Shown: positions 28,174-37,164 of the stretch, piece by piece | Layout of the letters: every line of letters starts with the position of its first letter | How positions within the stretch are numbered: the stretch's first letter is position 1 | NCBI GenBank assembly: GCA_965249965.1 | Contig: OZ252262.1 | Coordinates: 2,914,001 to 2,978,000 of the forward strand | Length of the DNA stretch: 64,000 bases | DNA from: HXMU1420-13 sp965249965 | Lineage (GTDB): Bacteria; Bacteroidota; Rhodothermia; Balneolales; Balneolaceae | Direction of reading: 5' to 3' | Translations under genes and position numbers: made by a program | The notes under the pieces: generated by a model | What the model saw: only the letters and a program-made list of their open reading frames with translations | What the model was told of the DNA's origin: nothing | Database searches by the model: none

Positions 28174-28740
28174 ATGTCAAGAGTAATTCCAATCATCCTA
28201 TTTGCACTTTTTTCAATTAACTGCCAAACTACTTCAGTCGACGATGTTCAAGCAGAACCTGAAAAGGAAGCGGTAAGTACTAACGCCGTTAATCAACCTA
28301 CCACCAATTGCCAGGAGAATAACCAGACAGAAGCATGTTCTCTAACATTAGAAACCATCAGATATGAAATCCCAGACTTATCATGCGAACCTTACCAGTT
28401 AGTGGTTGAAGTTGAAACTAGCTTTTTTACTCCAGCAGGACTAGGAGAAGGTTCCTTAAGCCGAATCGATTGGGAGTTTTTACCTCAGGGAAATGCTGGA
28501 TTTTGGGTTTCAAATATCGAGCAACCTATTGCACCTAATACTACAGGATCAATTTCAATGTCAGGATGTTTTACATATGGTGATCAAAGTACACTTCGCA
28601 TAACCAGAACTATCATCGATCAATTAGGCAACGAAAGTAATGCATTAGTTGTAGAAGTGGATAATCCAAATACTTCTAAGGTAATGGTAGGTGCAGAATC
28701 AGCATTCTTATTTTCAACTACTGATTTACAAGTGAATTGA
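28174..28740 (+). CDS. Lipoprotein of unknown function
   Basis: 188 aa with a lipoprotein leader (LFALFSINC, Cys17). A low-complexity Asn/Glu/Thr linker follows, then a beta-rich domain with paired cysteines (CQENNQTEAC, LSCEPY, SGCFTYG), probably disulphide-bonded. No recognised family. It ends 5 bases from the convergent disulfide reductase gene, leaving no room for a terminator. Confidence 0.72.
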   Translation: MSRVIPIILFALFSINCQTTSVDDVQAEPEKEAVSTNAVNQPTTNCQENNQTEACSLTLETIRYEIPDLSCEPYQLVVEVETSFFTPAGLGEGSLSRIDWEFLPQGNAGFWVSNIEQPIAPNTTGSISMSGCFTYGDQSTLRITRTIIDQLGNESNALVVEVDNPNTSKVMVGAESAFLFSTTDLQVN

Positions 28741-28745
28741 AATAA

Positions 28746-30227
28746 TTAAACGATTCGATTTGGGTCACTATAGTCTGGGATTTGGCCCCTATATCCAAAA
28801 ATTCGTTTCATCCATTTAACACTAGCTTCACTTTGATTTTTAATATACCATTGATCTGCAGCTCGCCGGGCTCCTAATGCCCAACTTGGATAAGGATGAA
28901 TAGTATCTGCGATATTACGAAGAGTTACTCCATTTTTCATCGCAACAGCATACTCGGAGATCATTTCCCCGGCGTGAGCTCCAACCACAGATGCACCATA
29001 AATTTTACCGGTTAATTTGTTTGCAAAAATTTTGATTAACCCAGTGGTCTCCCCTTCAGTAATTGCACGATCAATTCTCGAATAAGGAAATCTATACGTT
29101 TCAAATTTCTGTCCACTCGCATGCAATTGCTTTTCTGTTGCTCCAACATGTGCTAATTCAGGTTCGGTATATGTAGCCCATGGCACATGCTTTTGATCGA
29201 TAGACATTGGAATTTTCAACAATGCTTTTGTTACGGCTACTTTACTCATATGCTCGCTCATATGAGTGAACTGATAGCGCCCGGTTACATCCCCCATTGC
29301 ATAAATATGATTTACATTCGTCTTGCAGGAATTATCAATCTGGATGCCTTTTTTATAAGTTTTCACTCCAGCTGAATCAAGATTCAAAGATTCATAATTA
29401 GCTTTTCTTCCTGTAGCAATTAATACATGAGAACCGCGAAGGATTTCTTCCTGATTGTCTCTTTTTATTGATATCTGTACTCCTTTTTTTACTTTCTCAA
29501 CTTGCTCAATAGTTGCTCCAAGCTCAAATGTTACTCCTTGCTTAACTAACACATCTTGAAGAATTTCCACTAGTTCAGGATCGTCATTTTGCATTAAACG
29601 ATCAGCCATATCAATCACTGTAACTCTTGCCCCTAAATTCACAAAAGCCTGACTCATTTCTATTCCAATTGGGCCACCACCTATGATTAGTAGGTGCTCA
29701 GGAAGATCATCAATTTCGAATAACGACTCGTTGGTTAAATAATCTACATCTTCTAACCCGGGAATTGAGGGAACAAAGGCTTTTGCACCAGTAGCAATAA
29801 AAATATAAGCTGCAGTAACGTTTCTGACGGAACCATCAATTAAAGAGATGTTGAGTGTATGTGGATCTTGAAAAGAAGCCTCTCCAAAAACTACTTCGAT
29901 GCCCATTTCTTCATAAATCTCCGGCCGATCGGCATCTTCATATACCTCATCTCTTACATCATGTACATGTTCAATCACTTTTTTAAAGTTGATCTCTGGC
30001 TCAGAATCAATCAACCCAAACTTGCCTGCATTTCTTATTTGATGAGCTAACTTACCAGCTTTCAATATCACTTTCGATGGCACACAACCGGTCCAGGTAC
30101 AATCTCCACCTAATCGATGGGCTTCAATCATCATTGTTTTTGCACCCACGTTGGCAGCAATCCCGGATGCAGTTAACCCGGCTGCACCTCCGCCAATAAC
30201 AATTGCATCAAAATCAAAATTACTCAT
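28746..30227 (-). CDS. FAD/NAD(P)-dependent disulfide oxidoreductase (mercuric reductase/dihydrolipoamide dehydrogenase-like)
   Basis: 493 aa. FAD-binding GGGAAGL (12-18), redox-active Cys43/Cys48 in GGDCTWTGCVPSK, the second dinucleotide motif IIGGGPIGIEM, and the C-terminal catalytic HPYPSW. It lacks the N-terminal heavy-metal domain and the C-terminal vicinal cysteines of true MerA, and no 2-oxoacid dehydrogenase genes are adjacent, so the substrate is unknown. Its start is preceded by six T and a nested stem structure (30234-30295). Confidence 0.9.
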   Translation of the reverse strand: MSNFDFDAIVIGGGAAGLTASGIAANVGAKTMMIEAHRLGGDCTWTGCVPSKVILKAGKLAHQIRNAGKFGLIDSEPEINFKKVIEHVHDVRDEVYEDADRPEIYEEMGIEVVFGEASFQDPHTLNISLIDGSVRNVTAAYIFIATGAKAFVPSIPGLEDVDYLTNESLFEIDDLPEHLLIIGGGPIGIEMSQAFVNLGARVTVIDMADRLMQNDDPELVEILQDVLVKQGVTFELGATIEQVEKVKKGVQISIKRDNQEEILRGSHVLIATGRKANYESLNLDSAGVKTYKKGIQIDNSCKTNVNHIYAMGDVTGRYQFTHMSEHMSKVAVTKALLKIPMSIDQKHVPWATYTEPELAHVGATEKQLHASGQKFETYRFPYSRIDRAITEGETTGLIKIFANKLTGKIYGASVVGAHAGEMISEYAVAMKNGVTLRNIADTIHPYPSWALGARRAADQWYIKNQSEASVKWMKRIFGYRGQIPDYSDPNRIV

Positions 30228-30295
30228 AAAAAATCTCCGGTCTTAGTTAAGCGATGGCAAGATATCCTTCGCATGTTAGCAACCAAAACCGGAGA
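30228..30295 (-). ncRNA. Structured leader or terminator-like element before the disulfide reductase
   Basis: An outer 8-bp stem (30234-30241 with 30288-30295) encloses an inner hairpin of 7 pairs with one mismatch (30251-30257 with 30266-30272, loop 8). On the minus strand the outer stem is followed by T6 and then directly by the ATG. It could be the terminator of ppdK, an attenuator, or a small riboswitch-like element. No known class is recognised. Confidence 0.45.
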
Positions 30296-30314
30296 CTAAA
30301 GGTTTACAGAAATG

Positions 30315-32972
30315 TTATGAATCTATTTCTTCTAATTTTCTGTGTCTAATTACAGATTGAGCTATAGCTAAATGAGCAATTGGCACTCTGTATGGTGAGC
30401 AGCTCACATAATTCATACCTAATTCGTAGCAAAAATCTATACTAGCAGGGTCGCCACCGTGCTCGCCACAGATACCTACTTTTAGATTTTCATTTGCAGC
30501 ATGGCCTAGCTCGGTTCCCATATGAATAAGTTGACCAACTCCATCTTTATCTAAAGTTTGGAATGGATCATCTTTAAGGATGCCTTCTTCCAAATAAAGA
30601 GGAATGAACTTAGCTGCATCATCACGACTGTAACCAAGCGTCATTTGCGTCAAGTCATTTGTACCAAATGAGAAGAATTCAGCTTCTTTGGCAATTTGAT
30701 TTGCAACTAAGGCCGCTCTTGGAACTTCAATCATCGTACCGATTTTGAAATCAATTCTATCATTAAATTCACCAAAAACTTGTTCCGCGGTGCGTTCAAT
30801 AACTGCTCGTTGATTTACATATTCCCGAACTGTTCCAACCAGTGGTATCATAATTTCAGGAATGGCATCTACTCCTTCCCATTTAAGCTCTATGGCTGCT
30901 TCAATAATAGCCCGGGTCTGCATTTCGGTTATTTCGGGATGTGTAATACCTAAACGACAACCTCTGTGACCCAACATCGGGTTGAATTCTTGAAGTGCGG
31001 TAACTTTACGTTTTAGAACTTCTGAGCTTACACCCAGATCGTCAGCTACTTGCTTGATTTCACTTTTTGAATGTGGCAAAAATTCGTGTAAAGGTGGATC
31101 GAGTAATCGAACGGTAACAGGTAGTCCATGCATTTCTTTGAAGATGCCTTTAAAATCTTCTTTTTGGAATGGAAGCAATTTAAGCAATGCGCGTTTCCGC
31201 TCTTCGGTTGTTTCGGCAACAATCATTTTTCGCATAGCAATAACTCGGTCATCCTTGAAAAACATATGCTCTGTTCTGGCAAGGCCTATACCTTTCGCTC
31301 CAAGATTTCTAGCTAAAGATGCATCTTCTGGAGTTTCGGCATTTGCACGCACTTCCATACTTTCAAAACCAGCTACCCATCGCATAAAGGTTGCGTATTC
31401 TTCACTGAGTAACGGCGGATGCATCTCTCTTTGGCCGGCCATGATAATACCACGTGTACCATCGATTGAAATCCAATCGCCTTCGTTAACGGTAACTACT
31501 CCGTTCGTAAACGATTTATTTTTGTAATTAATTACTATATCGCTACATCCCGCAACACACGGTTTTCCCCATCCTCTCGCAACAACAGCTGCGTGCGAAG
31601 TCATTCCACCACGGGATGTAAGGATACCTTCGGCAGAAGACATACCGCCTACATCTTCAGGGCTAGTTTCGATGCGAACTAGAATTACCATTTCCCCTTT
31701 TTCTGCAGATTTTTCAGCTTTTTTACTGCTAAATACTACTCGGCCAACAGCTGCGCCTGGTGAAGCAGGTAATCCTTTTCCAAGTATATCTTGCTCCAGA
31801 ATATCATTTACAGCAAATTGTGGGTGTAATAATTGCTCAATGTGCTCTGGCTCTACTAAGCCACTAATTGCCTCTTCTTTCGAGATTACATCCTGATTTA
31901 CAAGATCAACTGCAATTTTAACTGCCGCTGTACCAGTACGTTTACCATTTCTGGTTTGCAGGATGTATAATTTTCCTTCCTGAATTGTAAATTCGATGTC
32001 CTGCATGTTTTTATAATGCCCTTCGAGTTTGCTTGTATAACGGAAAAGCTCGTCATACACTTCAGGCATAATCTTTTTCATTTTAGAAATTGGCTGTGGA
32101 GTTCGAATTCCGGCAACCACATCTTCACCCTGTGCATTTACTAAAAACTCGCCATATAATTCATGCTCGCCACTGGATGGGTTTCGTGTAAAGCAAACAC
32201 CGGTAGCACTATCATCACCCATGTTTCCGTAAACCATAGCCTGAACATTTACACCGGTTCCAATCAACCCGGAAATGTGACTAATTTCTCTGTACTTAAT
32301 TGCACGACTGCTATTCCATGAAGAGAATACAGCGTTTATAGCAAATTTGAGTTGTTCAACCGGATCTTCTGGGAACATATGCCCGGTATGTTTGCGATAA
32401 ATGGCTTTATATCGATCTGTAAGAATTTTTAAATCATTTGCGGTAAGGTCGATATCGTCTGTAACCATTACTTCTTTTTTTAGATGCTCGATGGCTTCTT
32501 CAAAATGCTCATGAGCAACTCCCATCACTACATCGCCAAACATATCGATGAAACGACGGTAACTATCATATACAAATCGTTCATTTCCTGTTTTCTTTAT
32601 CAGAGCCTCAACAACTGTATCGTTGATCCCTAAGTTTAGAATGGTATCCATCATACCCGGCATTGAAACTGCGGCACCGGATCGAACAGAAATCAATAAT
32701 GGATTAACTGGATCACCAAATTTAGTATCTGTTTCGTCTTCTATATGGTGAACACCTTCAATGATTTGGTCGTATAAATCTTCCGGCCATGTCATCGCAT
32801 TTTCGATGGTATAAGCACAAGCTTCTGTTGATATAGTAAAACCAGGTGGTACTGGAATTCCGATATTACACATTTCGGCAAGGTTAGCTCCTTTGCCCCC
32901 TATTAATTCTCGCATTGTGCGATTTCCGTCAGTATTATTACCAAACCGGAATACAAATTTTTCTACAGCCAT
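30315..32972 (-). CDS. ppdK: Pyruvate, phosphate dikinase
   Basis: 885 aa, the usual length. It interconverts pyruvate and phosphoenolpyruvate using ATP and phosphate. The N-terminal ATP-grasp domain begins MAVEKFVFRFGN and has GGKGANLAEM; the central phosphohistidine is in GGMTSHAAVVARGWGKP; the C-terminal TIM barrel carries GTNDLTQM and the conserved CGEHGGDP. It supports gluconeogenesis in an organism feeding on amino acids or organic acids. It is monocistronic or read through into the reductase gene. Confidence 0.97.
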   Translation of the reverse strand: MAVEKFVFRFGNNTDGNRTMRELIGGKGANLAEMCNIGIPVPPGFTISTEACAYTIENAMTWPEDLYDQIIEGVHHIEDETDTKFGDPVNPLLISVRSGAAVSMPGMMDTILNLGINDTVVEALIKKTGNERFVYDSYRRFIDMFGDVVMGVAHEHFEEAIEHLKKEVMVTDDIDLTANDLKILTDRYKAIYRKHTGHMFPEDPVEQLKFAINAVFSSWNSSRAIKYREISHISGLIGTGVNVQAMVYGNMGDDSATGVCFTRNPSSGEHELYGEFLVNAQGEDVVAGIRTPQPISKMKKIMPEVYDELFRYTSKLEGHYKNMQDIEFTIQEGKLYILQTRNGKRTGTAAVKIAVDLVNQDVISKEEAISGLVEPEHIEQLLHPQFAVNDILEQDILGKGLPASPGAAVGRVVFSSKKAEKSAEKGEMVILVRIETSPEDVGGMSSAEGILTSRGGMTSHAAVVARGWGKPCVAGCSDIVINYKNKSFTNGVVTVNEGDWISIDGTRGIIMAGQREMHPPLLSEEYATFMRWVAGFESMEVRANAETPEDASLARNLGAKGIGLARTEHMFFKDDRVIAMRKMIVAETTEERKRALLKLLPFQKEDFKGIFKEMHGLPVTVRLLDPPLHEFLPHSKSEIKQVADDLGVSSEVLKRKVTALQEFNPMLGHRGCRLGITHPEITEMQTRAIIEAAIELKWEGVDAIPEIMIPLVGTVREYVNQRAVIERTAEQVFGEFNDRIDFKIGTMIEVPRAALVANQIAKEAEFFSFGTNDLTQMTLGYSRDDAAKFIPLYLEEGILKDDPFQTLDKDGVGQLIHMGTELGHAANENLKVGICGEHGGDPASIDFCYELGMNYVSCSPYRVPIAHLAIAQSVIRHRKLEEIDS

Positions 32973-33093
32973 GATCAGCCTCTAATTAATTGATTGTGAT
33001 TTTCGCGAGTGAGGAGCCGGCGCTACAGGCGTCTGCTCGGAAAACTCAACCTAAGTTCCACAATGCGTGTGAAGATATTATGTAGAGGTTTTT

Positions 33094-33426
33094 TTAATGT
33101 AATTCGGTAAGCTTTGACTGTACAGTTCGGTAAGCTGTGAACCCTCCATAGCTAAGTAAAATTAAGATAATACCGTATACCCACCATGCTACATCTTTAC
33201 CAAAAAGCACGATATATAATGAGGGTAGAATAAAAAAGAAAAGTGTAGTTAAAATAGGAATGGATAATGGCTTATGGTTTTTAAGACTTGAAATTAACCA
33301 GCCAATCGACCATAAATAGGGTGGAATCGAACCAATGTATAGCACACCAAATATGATTGGATTAACACTATGTGAAAGTCCCAATTCGTAAATATATATC
33401 CAGGCGTTTTCCAGCCATTCAATCAT
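33094..33426 (-). CDS. Small membrane protein, tandem paralogue 2
   Basis: 110 aa with three to four hydrophobic segments. Shared signature with the upstream gene: VNPIIFGVLYIGSIP, SIGWLI, TLFFF, VYGIILI. No known family. It overlaps the upstream paralogue (33419-33766) by 8 bases, so the pair is translationally coupled and likely forms a heteromer. Role unknown. Confidence 0.75.
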   Translation of the reverse strand: MIEWLENAWIYIYELGLSHSVNPIIFGVLYIGSIPPYLWSIGWLISSLKNHKPLSIPILTTLFFFILPSLYIVLFGKDVAWWVYGIILILLSYGGFTAYRTVQSKLTELH

Positions 33427-33766
33427 CAGCTACCTTTTCCGATTCATTAATTCTGCCCTTAACTTTTTTAATTGTAGAATATGCACCAACACCCACCATT
33501 ACAATTACAACAGCATATACCCAAATTGGCACATTTCTGCCTGCAATGATTAGATAAAGATACGCAGAAATAAAAAAGAAGGTGGCTGATAATGCTGGTA
33601 AAATAATCGATTTCTTCTTTCTATAATTTTGTACCAACCAACCGATTGAAATTGTAAAAAATGGAATCGCCCCAACATAAATACTGCCAAAAACTATTGG
33701 ATTTACCCCATAATTTTCACCCAGACTTAAAAACCATTCTTTTGCAATCGTTAAAAATTCAGCCAT
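33419..33766 (-). CDS. Small membrane protein, tandem paralogue 1
   Basis: 115 aa, four hydrophobic segments. VNPIVFGSIYVGAIP, SIGWLVQNY, ATFFF and VYAVVIVMV align with the downstream copy. The C-terminus is more charged (KKVKGRINESEKVADD). It is transcribed divergently from the putative metal-uptake genes across a short region holding a 7-bp-armed palindrome. Confidence 0.75.
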   Translation of the reverse strand: MAEFLTIAKEWFLSLGENYGVNPIVFGSIYVGAIPFFTISIGWLVQNYRKKKSIILPALSATFFFISAYLYLIIAGRNVPIWVYAVVIVMVGVGAYSTIKKVKGRINESEKVADD

Positions 33767-33792
33767 ATTATTTAGTTAGGTTTAGAACAAAA

Positions 33793-33815
33793 TTTTGCAA
33801 TAAATGAATGCAAAA
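33793..33815. promoter_or_regulatory. Inverted repeat, candidate operator for the metal-uptake locus
   Basis: TTTTGCA and TGCAAAA arms separated by 9 bases, in the 83-base divergent region between 33766 and 33850. A further TGCAATAAA copy (33832-33840) repeats part of the left arm (33797-33804). Size and spacing suit a Fur/Zur-type dimer, but the sequence does not match a consensus I can name with certainty. Confidence 0.4.
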
Positions 33816-33849
33816 CCATATAATTTGATTATGCAATAAAATTAAACCC

Positions 33850-34158
33850 TTGAAACAAGGCATCACAAAAATATCAATTCTGGTTTGGGCTTTTACTATG
33901 CTCGGATTTGTTGGCTCAACAATCCACTATCATGGTGAAAGTTTACACTGTCTGGAACATGGGCATGAGCCACATATTTCAGAAAATGATTCTTTGTGTC
34001 CTATTACGGTTATAAAATCAACACAACCTGATCTTGATGTAACCGAGTTGGAAGCCCCTATCGTTCAAGAGGATATAGAATTTCATTATCAATCTTTTCT
34101 CAAATTAGAAATTCATGGGCAGTTTAAATCCAAACGTGCGCCCCCTTCATTGATCTAA
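33850..34158 (+). CDS. His-rich membrane-anchored protein of the putative zinc locus
   Basis: 102 aa from a TTG start; no suitable ATG exists before the hydrophobic N-terminal segment (10-25). Just after the membrane segment comes a histidine cluster, IHYHGESLHCLEHGHEPH, followed by two more histidines. It looks like a periplasmic metal-binding stretch tethered to the membrane. It is the first gene of a plus-strand unit leading to the TonB receptor, which supports a role in metal handling. No family recognised. Confidence 0.68.
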   Translation: MKQGITKISILVWAFTMLGFVGSTIHYHGESLHCLEHGHEPHISENDSLCPITVIKSTQPDLDVTELEAPIVQEDIEFHYQSFLKLEIHGQFKSKRAPPSLI

Positions 34159-34170
34159 CTCAGATTTATC

Positions 34171-34192
34171 AACAGGTAAACTTCAACCTGTT
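34171..34192 (+). promoter_or_regulatory. Intercistronic hairpin
   Basis: Perfect 7-bp arms (34171-34177 with 34186-34192) and an 8-base loop between the two His-rich genes. There is no T-run, so it may be an mRNA stability or processing element rather than a terminator. Confidence 0.35.
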
Positions 34193-34230
34193 TATCACTA
34201 TTCATTAATTAAATCTCAATTTTTTAGATC

Positions 34231-34689
34231 ATGAAAAATTCATTGATACCTAACATCTTTTTATACTCATTAATCGGACTATTTGTAGTAACAACAGCAT
34301 GCTCAAATTCAACAGGTGCAGACGAAGAAGAACATTCTGACCCAGTGGGCTTTGTTTTAACAATGAATGGAGCTGATTTGATTACCCAATTACCGGGCGG
34401 CACTATTACAGGTGAAATAGAACTAGCTCCTGAAGAAGAAACAGATTTGATCACCATCTTTTTTATAGATGACGATGGAGACAGATTTCAACCAGACGAA
34501 CCTGAATATAGTTTAGGATACGAATTTGAAAGCGCCGGTGTCGCAGAATTCGAGCAGCATGACGAAGATGGATTATGGAGTTTTCATATCCATGCCGAAA
34601 CTGCCGGTATTACAGATTTACGTCTTAAATTAATGCATAATGGCCATTCTGACTTTACGACTCAGGATATTCATGTTCATGTAGAATAA
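34231..34689 (+). CDS. His/Asp/Glu-rich lipoprotein, probable metal binding
   Basis: 152 aa. The leader ends in a lipobox-like VTTAC (Cys24). The mature protein is acidic and carries histidines in pairs: EEH, EQHDEDGLWSFHIHAE, LMHNGH and the terminal DIHVHVE. The pattern suggests a beta-sandwich metal-binding lipoprotein. It lies 12 bases upstream of the TonB receptor and is probably cotranscribed, as a metal-capturing accessory. Function is inference; I know no named family. Confidence 0.75.
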   Translation: MKNSLIPNIFLYSLIGLFVVTTACSNSTGADEEEHSDPVGFVLTMNGADLITQLPGGTITGEIELAPEEETDLITIFFIDDDGDRFQPDEPEYSLGYEFESAGVAEFEQHDEDGLWSFHIHAETAGITDLRLKLMHNGHSDFTTQDIHVHVE

Positions 34690-34701
34690 GGTGTAACTGC
34701 C

Positions 34702-36936
34702 TTGCAACTATTTATATCCATAATTTTGCTCTTTCTCGGGGGTTTACTCCCTGAGGAGAGCAATTCTATTTCAGGGTATGTAACCGATTCTGAGTCAGGA
34801 GAAACAATACCATTTGTTTACCTGCATGTTGAAGAATTAAACAGAACGACGACAACCGATGAAGATGGATATTTTGAGATTTCTAATCTCCCACAAGGCG
34901 AATTACATCTAGCTGCACATCGATTAGGATATAAAACAACCCATATATCAATTATTGTAAGCAAGGAAATTCTTAATCAAGAGGTGAATATCCAGCTTAC
35001 ACCTACTTTACTTAGCTCCCAATCTATAGAGGTTGTTGGAAATGAAATTACAAGTGGGGCGCATCTTACGCATGTATCACAAAAGCTTTTTGGCGATGAT
35101 TTACGTCAGAATTTGAGTTCAACACTTGCACAAACTCTTACTAATATTCCCGGAATTAGTCAACGAACAATGGGTTCAGCTACTGGCCGACCAGTAATTC
35201 GCGGTCTTGGAGATGAAAGATTATCCATTTTAGAAGATGGTATTAATTCTGGAGATATTTCTGATCAGTCTTCTGATCATGCCGTTACCATAGAGTCTAC
35301 TTCTGCTCAGGAAATTGAAATTGCACGAGGGCCATCTGCTTTTGCTTATGGTGCTAATGCCGTAGGTGGCATTATTAATGTTGTGAGCAATAAGATTAGC
35401 TCGAATGTGCCCAGATCGATCAATGGTAGTTTTTCTATAAATGGTGAAAGTGTACATACTGGTGGAGCGACATCACTTTCACTTTCTGTTCCTATAAAAT
35501 CTATGGTGATAAATACGAATATAAATGGCAGAACATCACTGGATACCCAAACACCAAGTGGTAAGATTGAAAATACATATTCAAATTCTTTCACCTCTTC
35601 ACTAGGTCTGAGCTATATCACAGATTGGGGTTATTTAGGAGGATCTTTCTCTTATTATGACAATGAATATGGCATTCCACCAGATCCTAATGGGCACCCG
35701 GATGGAGTAGACATCGACATGCAGAAATTTCAATATGTGTTGAAAAGCGAGTATGTGTTTGATCATCCTTTCTTGAAAGTACTTGAAGCAAATTTTTCCA
35801 TCAATAATTACAATCATGTTGAATATGAGGCTGCGGGTTCGATTGGAACTGAATTTGGAATAGTCACAACGAATGCTAAGGCCCAACTATCCCATGGAGA
35901 GATTGGAATATTCGAACAAGGCAATCTTGGACTTTCATTCGAATATGAAGATTACGCTGTTTTTGGAGCAGCAACACCAAATTCAAATAGTTTCAGTGTA
36001 GGCGCATTTATCATAGAAGAAAAGGATTTTGAAAAACTTCACTTAGAGGCCGGCCTACGTTTTGATCATGTCAGAAATACAACAGCAAGCAGAGAGCTTT
36101 TTTACAGAATCGGAACCATTACCGGTTCGATAGATTCTACCTTTTACAAAGATCGATCTTTTACGAATTTGTCTTCATCAATTTCAGCAATTTATTCGCT
36201 AACAAGTCATATAAATGTAGGTGCAACGCTTCTTAATTCTTTTAGAGCTCCATCCCTGGAAGAACAATATTCAGAGGGCCCTCATCTTGCCTCCTATTCT
36301 TTTGAAATTGGTAATCCAGACCTGGACCCCGAAAAAGGATTTGCCAAGGAAATATTCCTTCGTTACAACAATAAGAATATTGTACTTGAAGCCGCAGTTT
36401 ATCATAACCGTTTTTCAAACTATTTATATGCACAGAATACAGGGCGAAGAAACAATAGCCGACCCGATTTAAATGATTATCAATTTGTAGGAGTAGAAGC
36501 AGTTTTGTACGGTTATGAGTTTTCTTCGGAAGTTCAATTTCTGAGAAATTTCACCATCAAAAATTCATTGAATTACACCATTGGTCGAAGAGATTTTTCA
36601 GAATCTGATTCTAAAAAAGTCCCACTTCCTATGATCCCTCCATTCGAATTTAACTCTTCTCTTAAATATGCGATGAAGAACCTTGAGATTGGCAGTCGAA
36701 TGATTTTAGCTACTGATCAAAACGACTTGGGTGAATTTGAAACCCCTACTGATGGATATGTACTGTTAGGTGGATTTGCTTCCTACCGATTCACAACAAA
36801 AAAAATACTTCACACACTTTCATTTAATATCTCCAACCTATTAGATGAGACTTATTACAATCATTTGTCCAGAATTAAAGATTTGAATCCAGAAGCAGGT
36901 CGAAATGTGAGCTTGCTTTACCGCCTTTATTTTTAG
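34702..36936 (+). CDS. TonB-dependent receptor, ZnuD-like (putative zinc/metal uptake)
   Basis: 744 aa from a TTG start, the only start before the signal peptide. A carboxypeptidase-regulatory domain (about 23-105, GYVTDSESGETIPF) precedes the plug (PVIRGLGDERLSILEDG) and a 22-strand-type barrel ending in YRLYF. The plug segment GDISDQSSDHAVTIE followed by EIARGPSAFAYG resembles the zinc receptor ZnuD, which has SPDHA at this place. The two upstream His-rich proteins agree. Siderophore or copper transport remains possible. Confidence 0.9.
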   Translation: MQLFISIILLFLGGLLPEESNSISGYVTDSESGETIPFVYLHVEELNRTTTTDEDGYFEISNLPQGELHLAAHRLGYKTTHISIIVSKEILNQEVNIQLTPTLLSSQSIEVVGNEITSGAHLTHVSQKLFGDDLRQNLSSTLAQTLTNIPGISQRTMGSATGRPVIRGLGDERLSILEDGINSGDISDQSSDHAVTIESTSAQEIEIARGPSAFAYGANAVGGIINVVSNKISSNVPRSINGSFSINGESVHTGGATSLSLSVPIKSMVINTNINGRTSLDTQTPSGKIENTYSNSFTSSLGLSYITDWGYLGGSFSYYDNEYGIPPDPNGHPDGVDIDMQKFQYVLKSEYVFDHPFLKVLEANFSINNYNHVEYEAAGSIGTEFGIVTTNAKAQLSHGEIGIFEQGNLGLSFEYEDYAVFGAATPNSNSFSVGAFIIEEKDFEKLHLEAGLRFDHVRNTTASRELFYRIGTITGSIDSTFYKDRSFTNLSSSISAIYSLTSHINVGATLLNSFRAPSLEEQYSEGPHLASYSFEIGNPDLDPEKGFAKEIFLRYNNKNIVLEAAVYHNRFSNYLYAQNTGRRNNSRPDLNDYQFVGVEAVLYGYEFSSEVQFLRNFTIKNSLNYTIGRRDFSESDSKKVPLPMIPPFEFNSSLKYAMKNLEIGSRMILATDQNDLGEFETPTDGYVLLGGFASYRFTTKKILHTLSFNISNLLDETYYNHLSRIKDLNPEAGRNVSLLYRLYF

Positions 36937-37120
36937 GCAAAAAAAAAGCCCCGGTTCTTCAGGCCGTGACTTTAGCTTTAGGTTTCAGCTTAAGGAGTGA
37001 CTAGTTGACTAATTGTAGGTTAGTACAATAGCTCTTGACTATCCTAAGAGTTACAAACTTTTGATTTGTTACACTTCGATTTTAAAAAAATCTAAAATTT
37101 TTTCGAAGTAGCTTTTAAAG

Positions 37121-37128
37121 TATATTTG
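37121..37128 (+). promoter_or_regulatory. Probable -7 promoter box for the MGMT gene
   Basis: TATATTTG matches TAnnTTTG exactly, 36 bases before the start codon, with TTTCG (37101-37105) near the expected -33 position. Confidence 0.4.
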
Positions 37129-37164
37129 AACCGCTTTTAAATAAGAATTTTTATTTCTAAATAA

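Noticed and set aside
28746..30227. Mercuric reductase merA
   Set aside because: It lacks the N-terminal heavy-metal domain, the C-terminal cysteine pair and any mer neighbours; only the general flavoprotein fold is supported.
36937..37164. A9-GCCCC tract resembling half of a terminator after the TonB receptor
   Set aside because: The matching right arm is imperfect (only GGCC pairs), so I do not call a terminator; the rest of the 228 bases shows only the -7 box at 37121.
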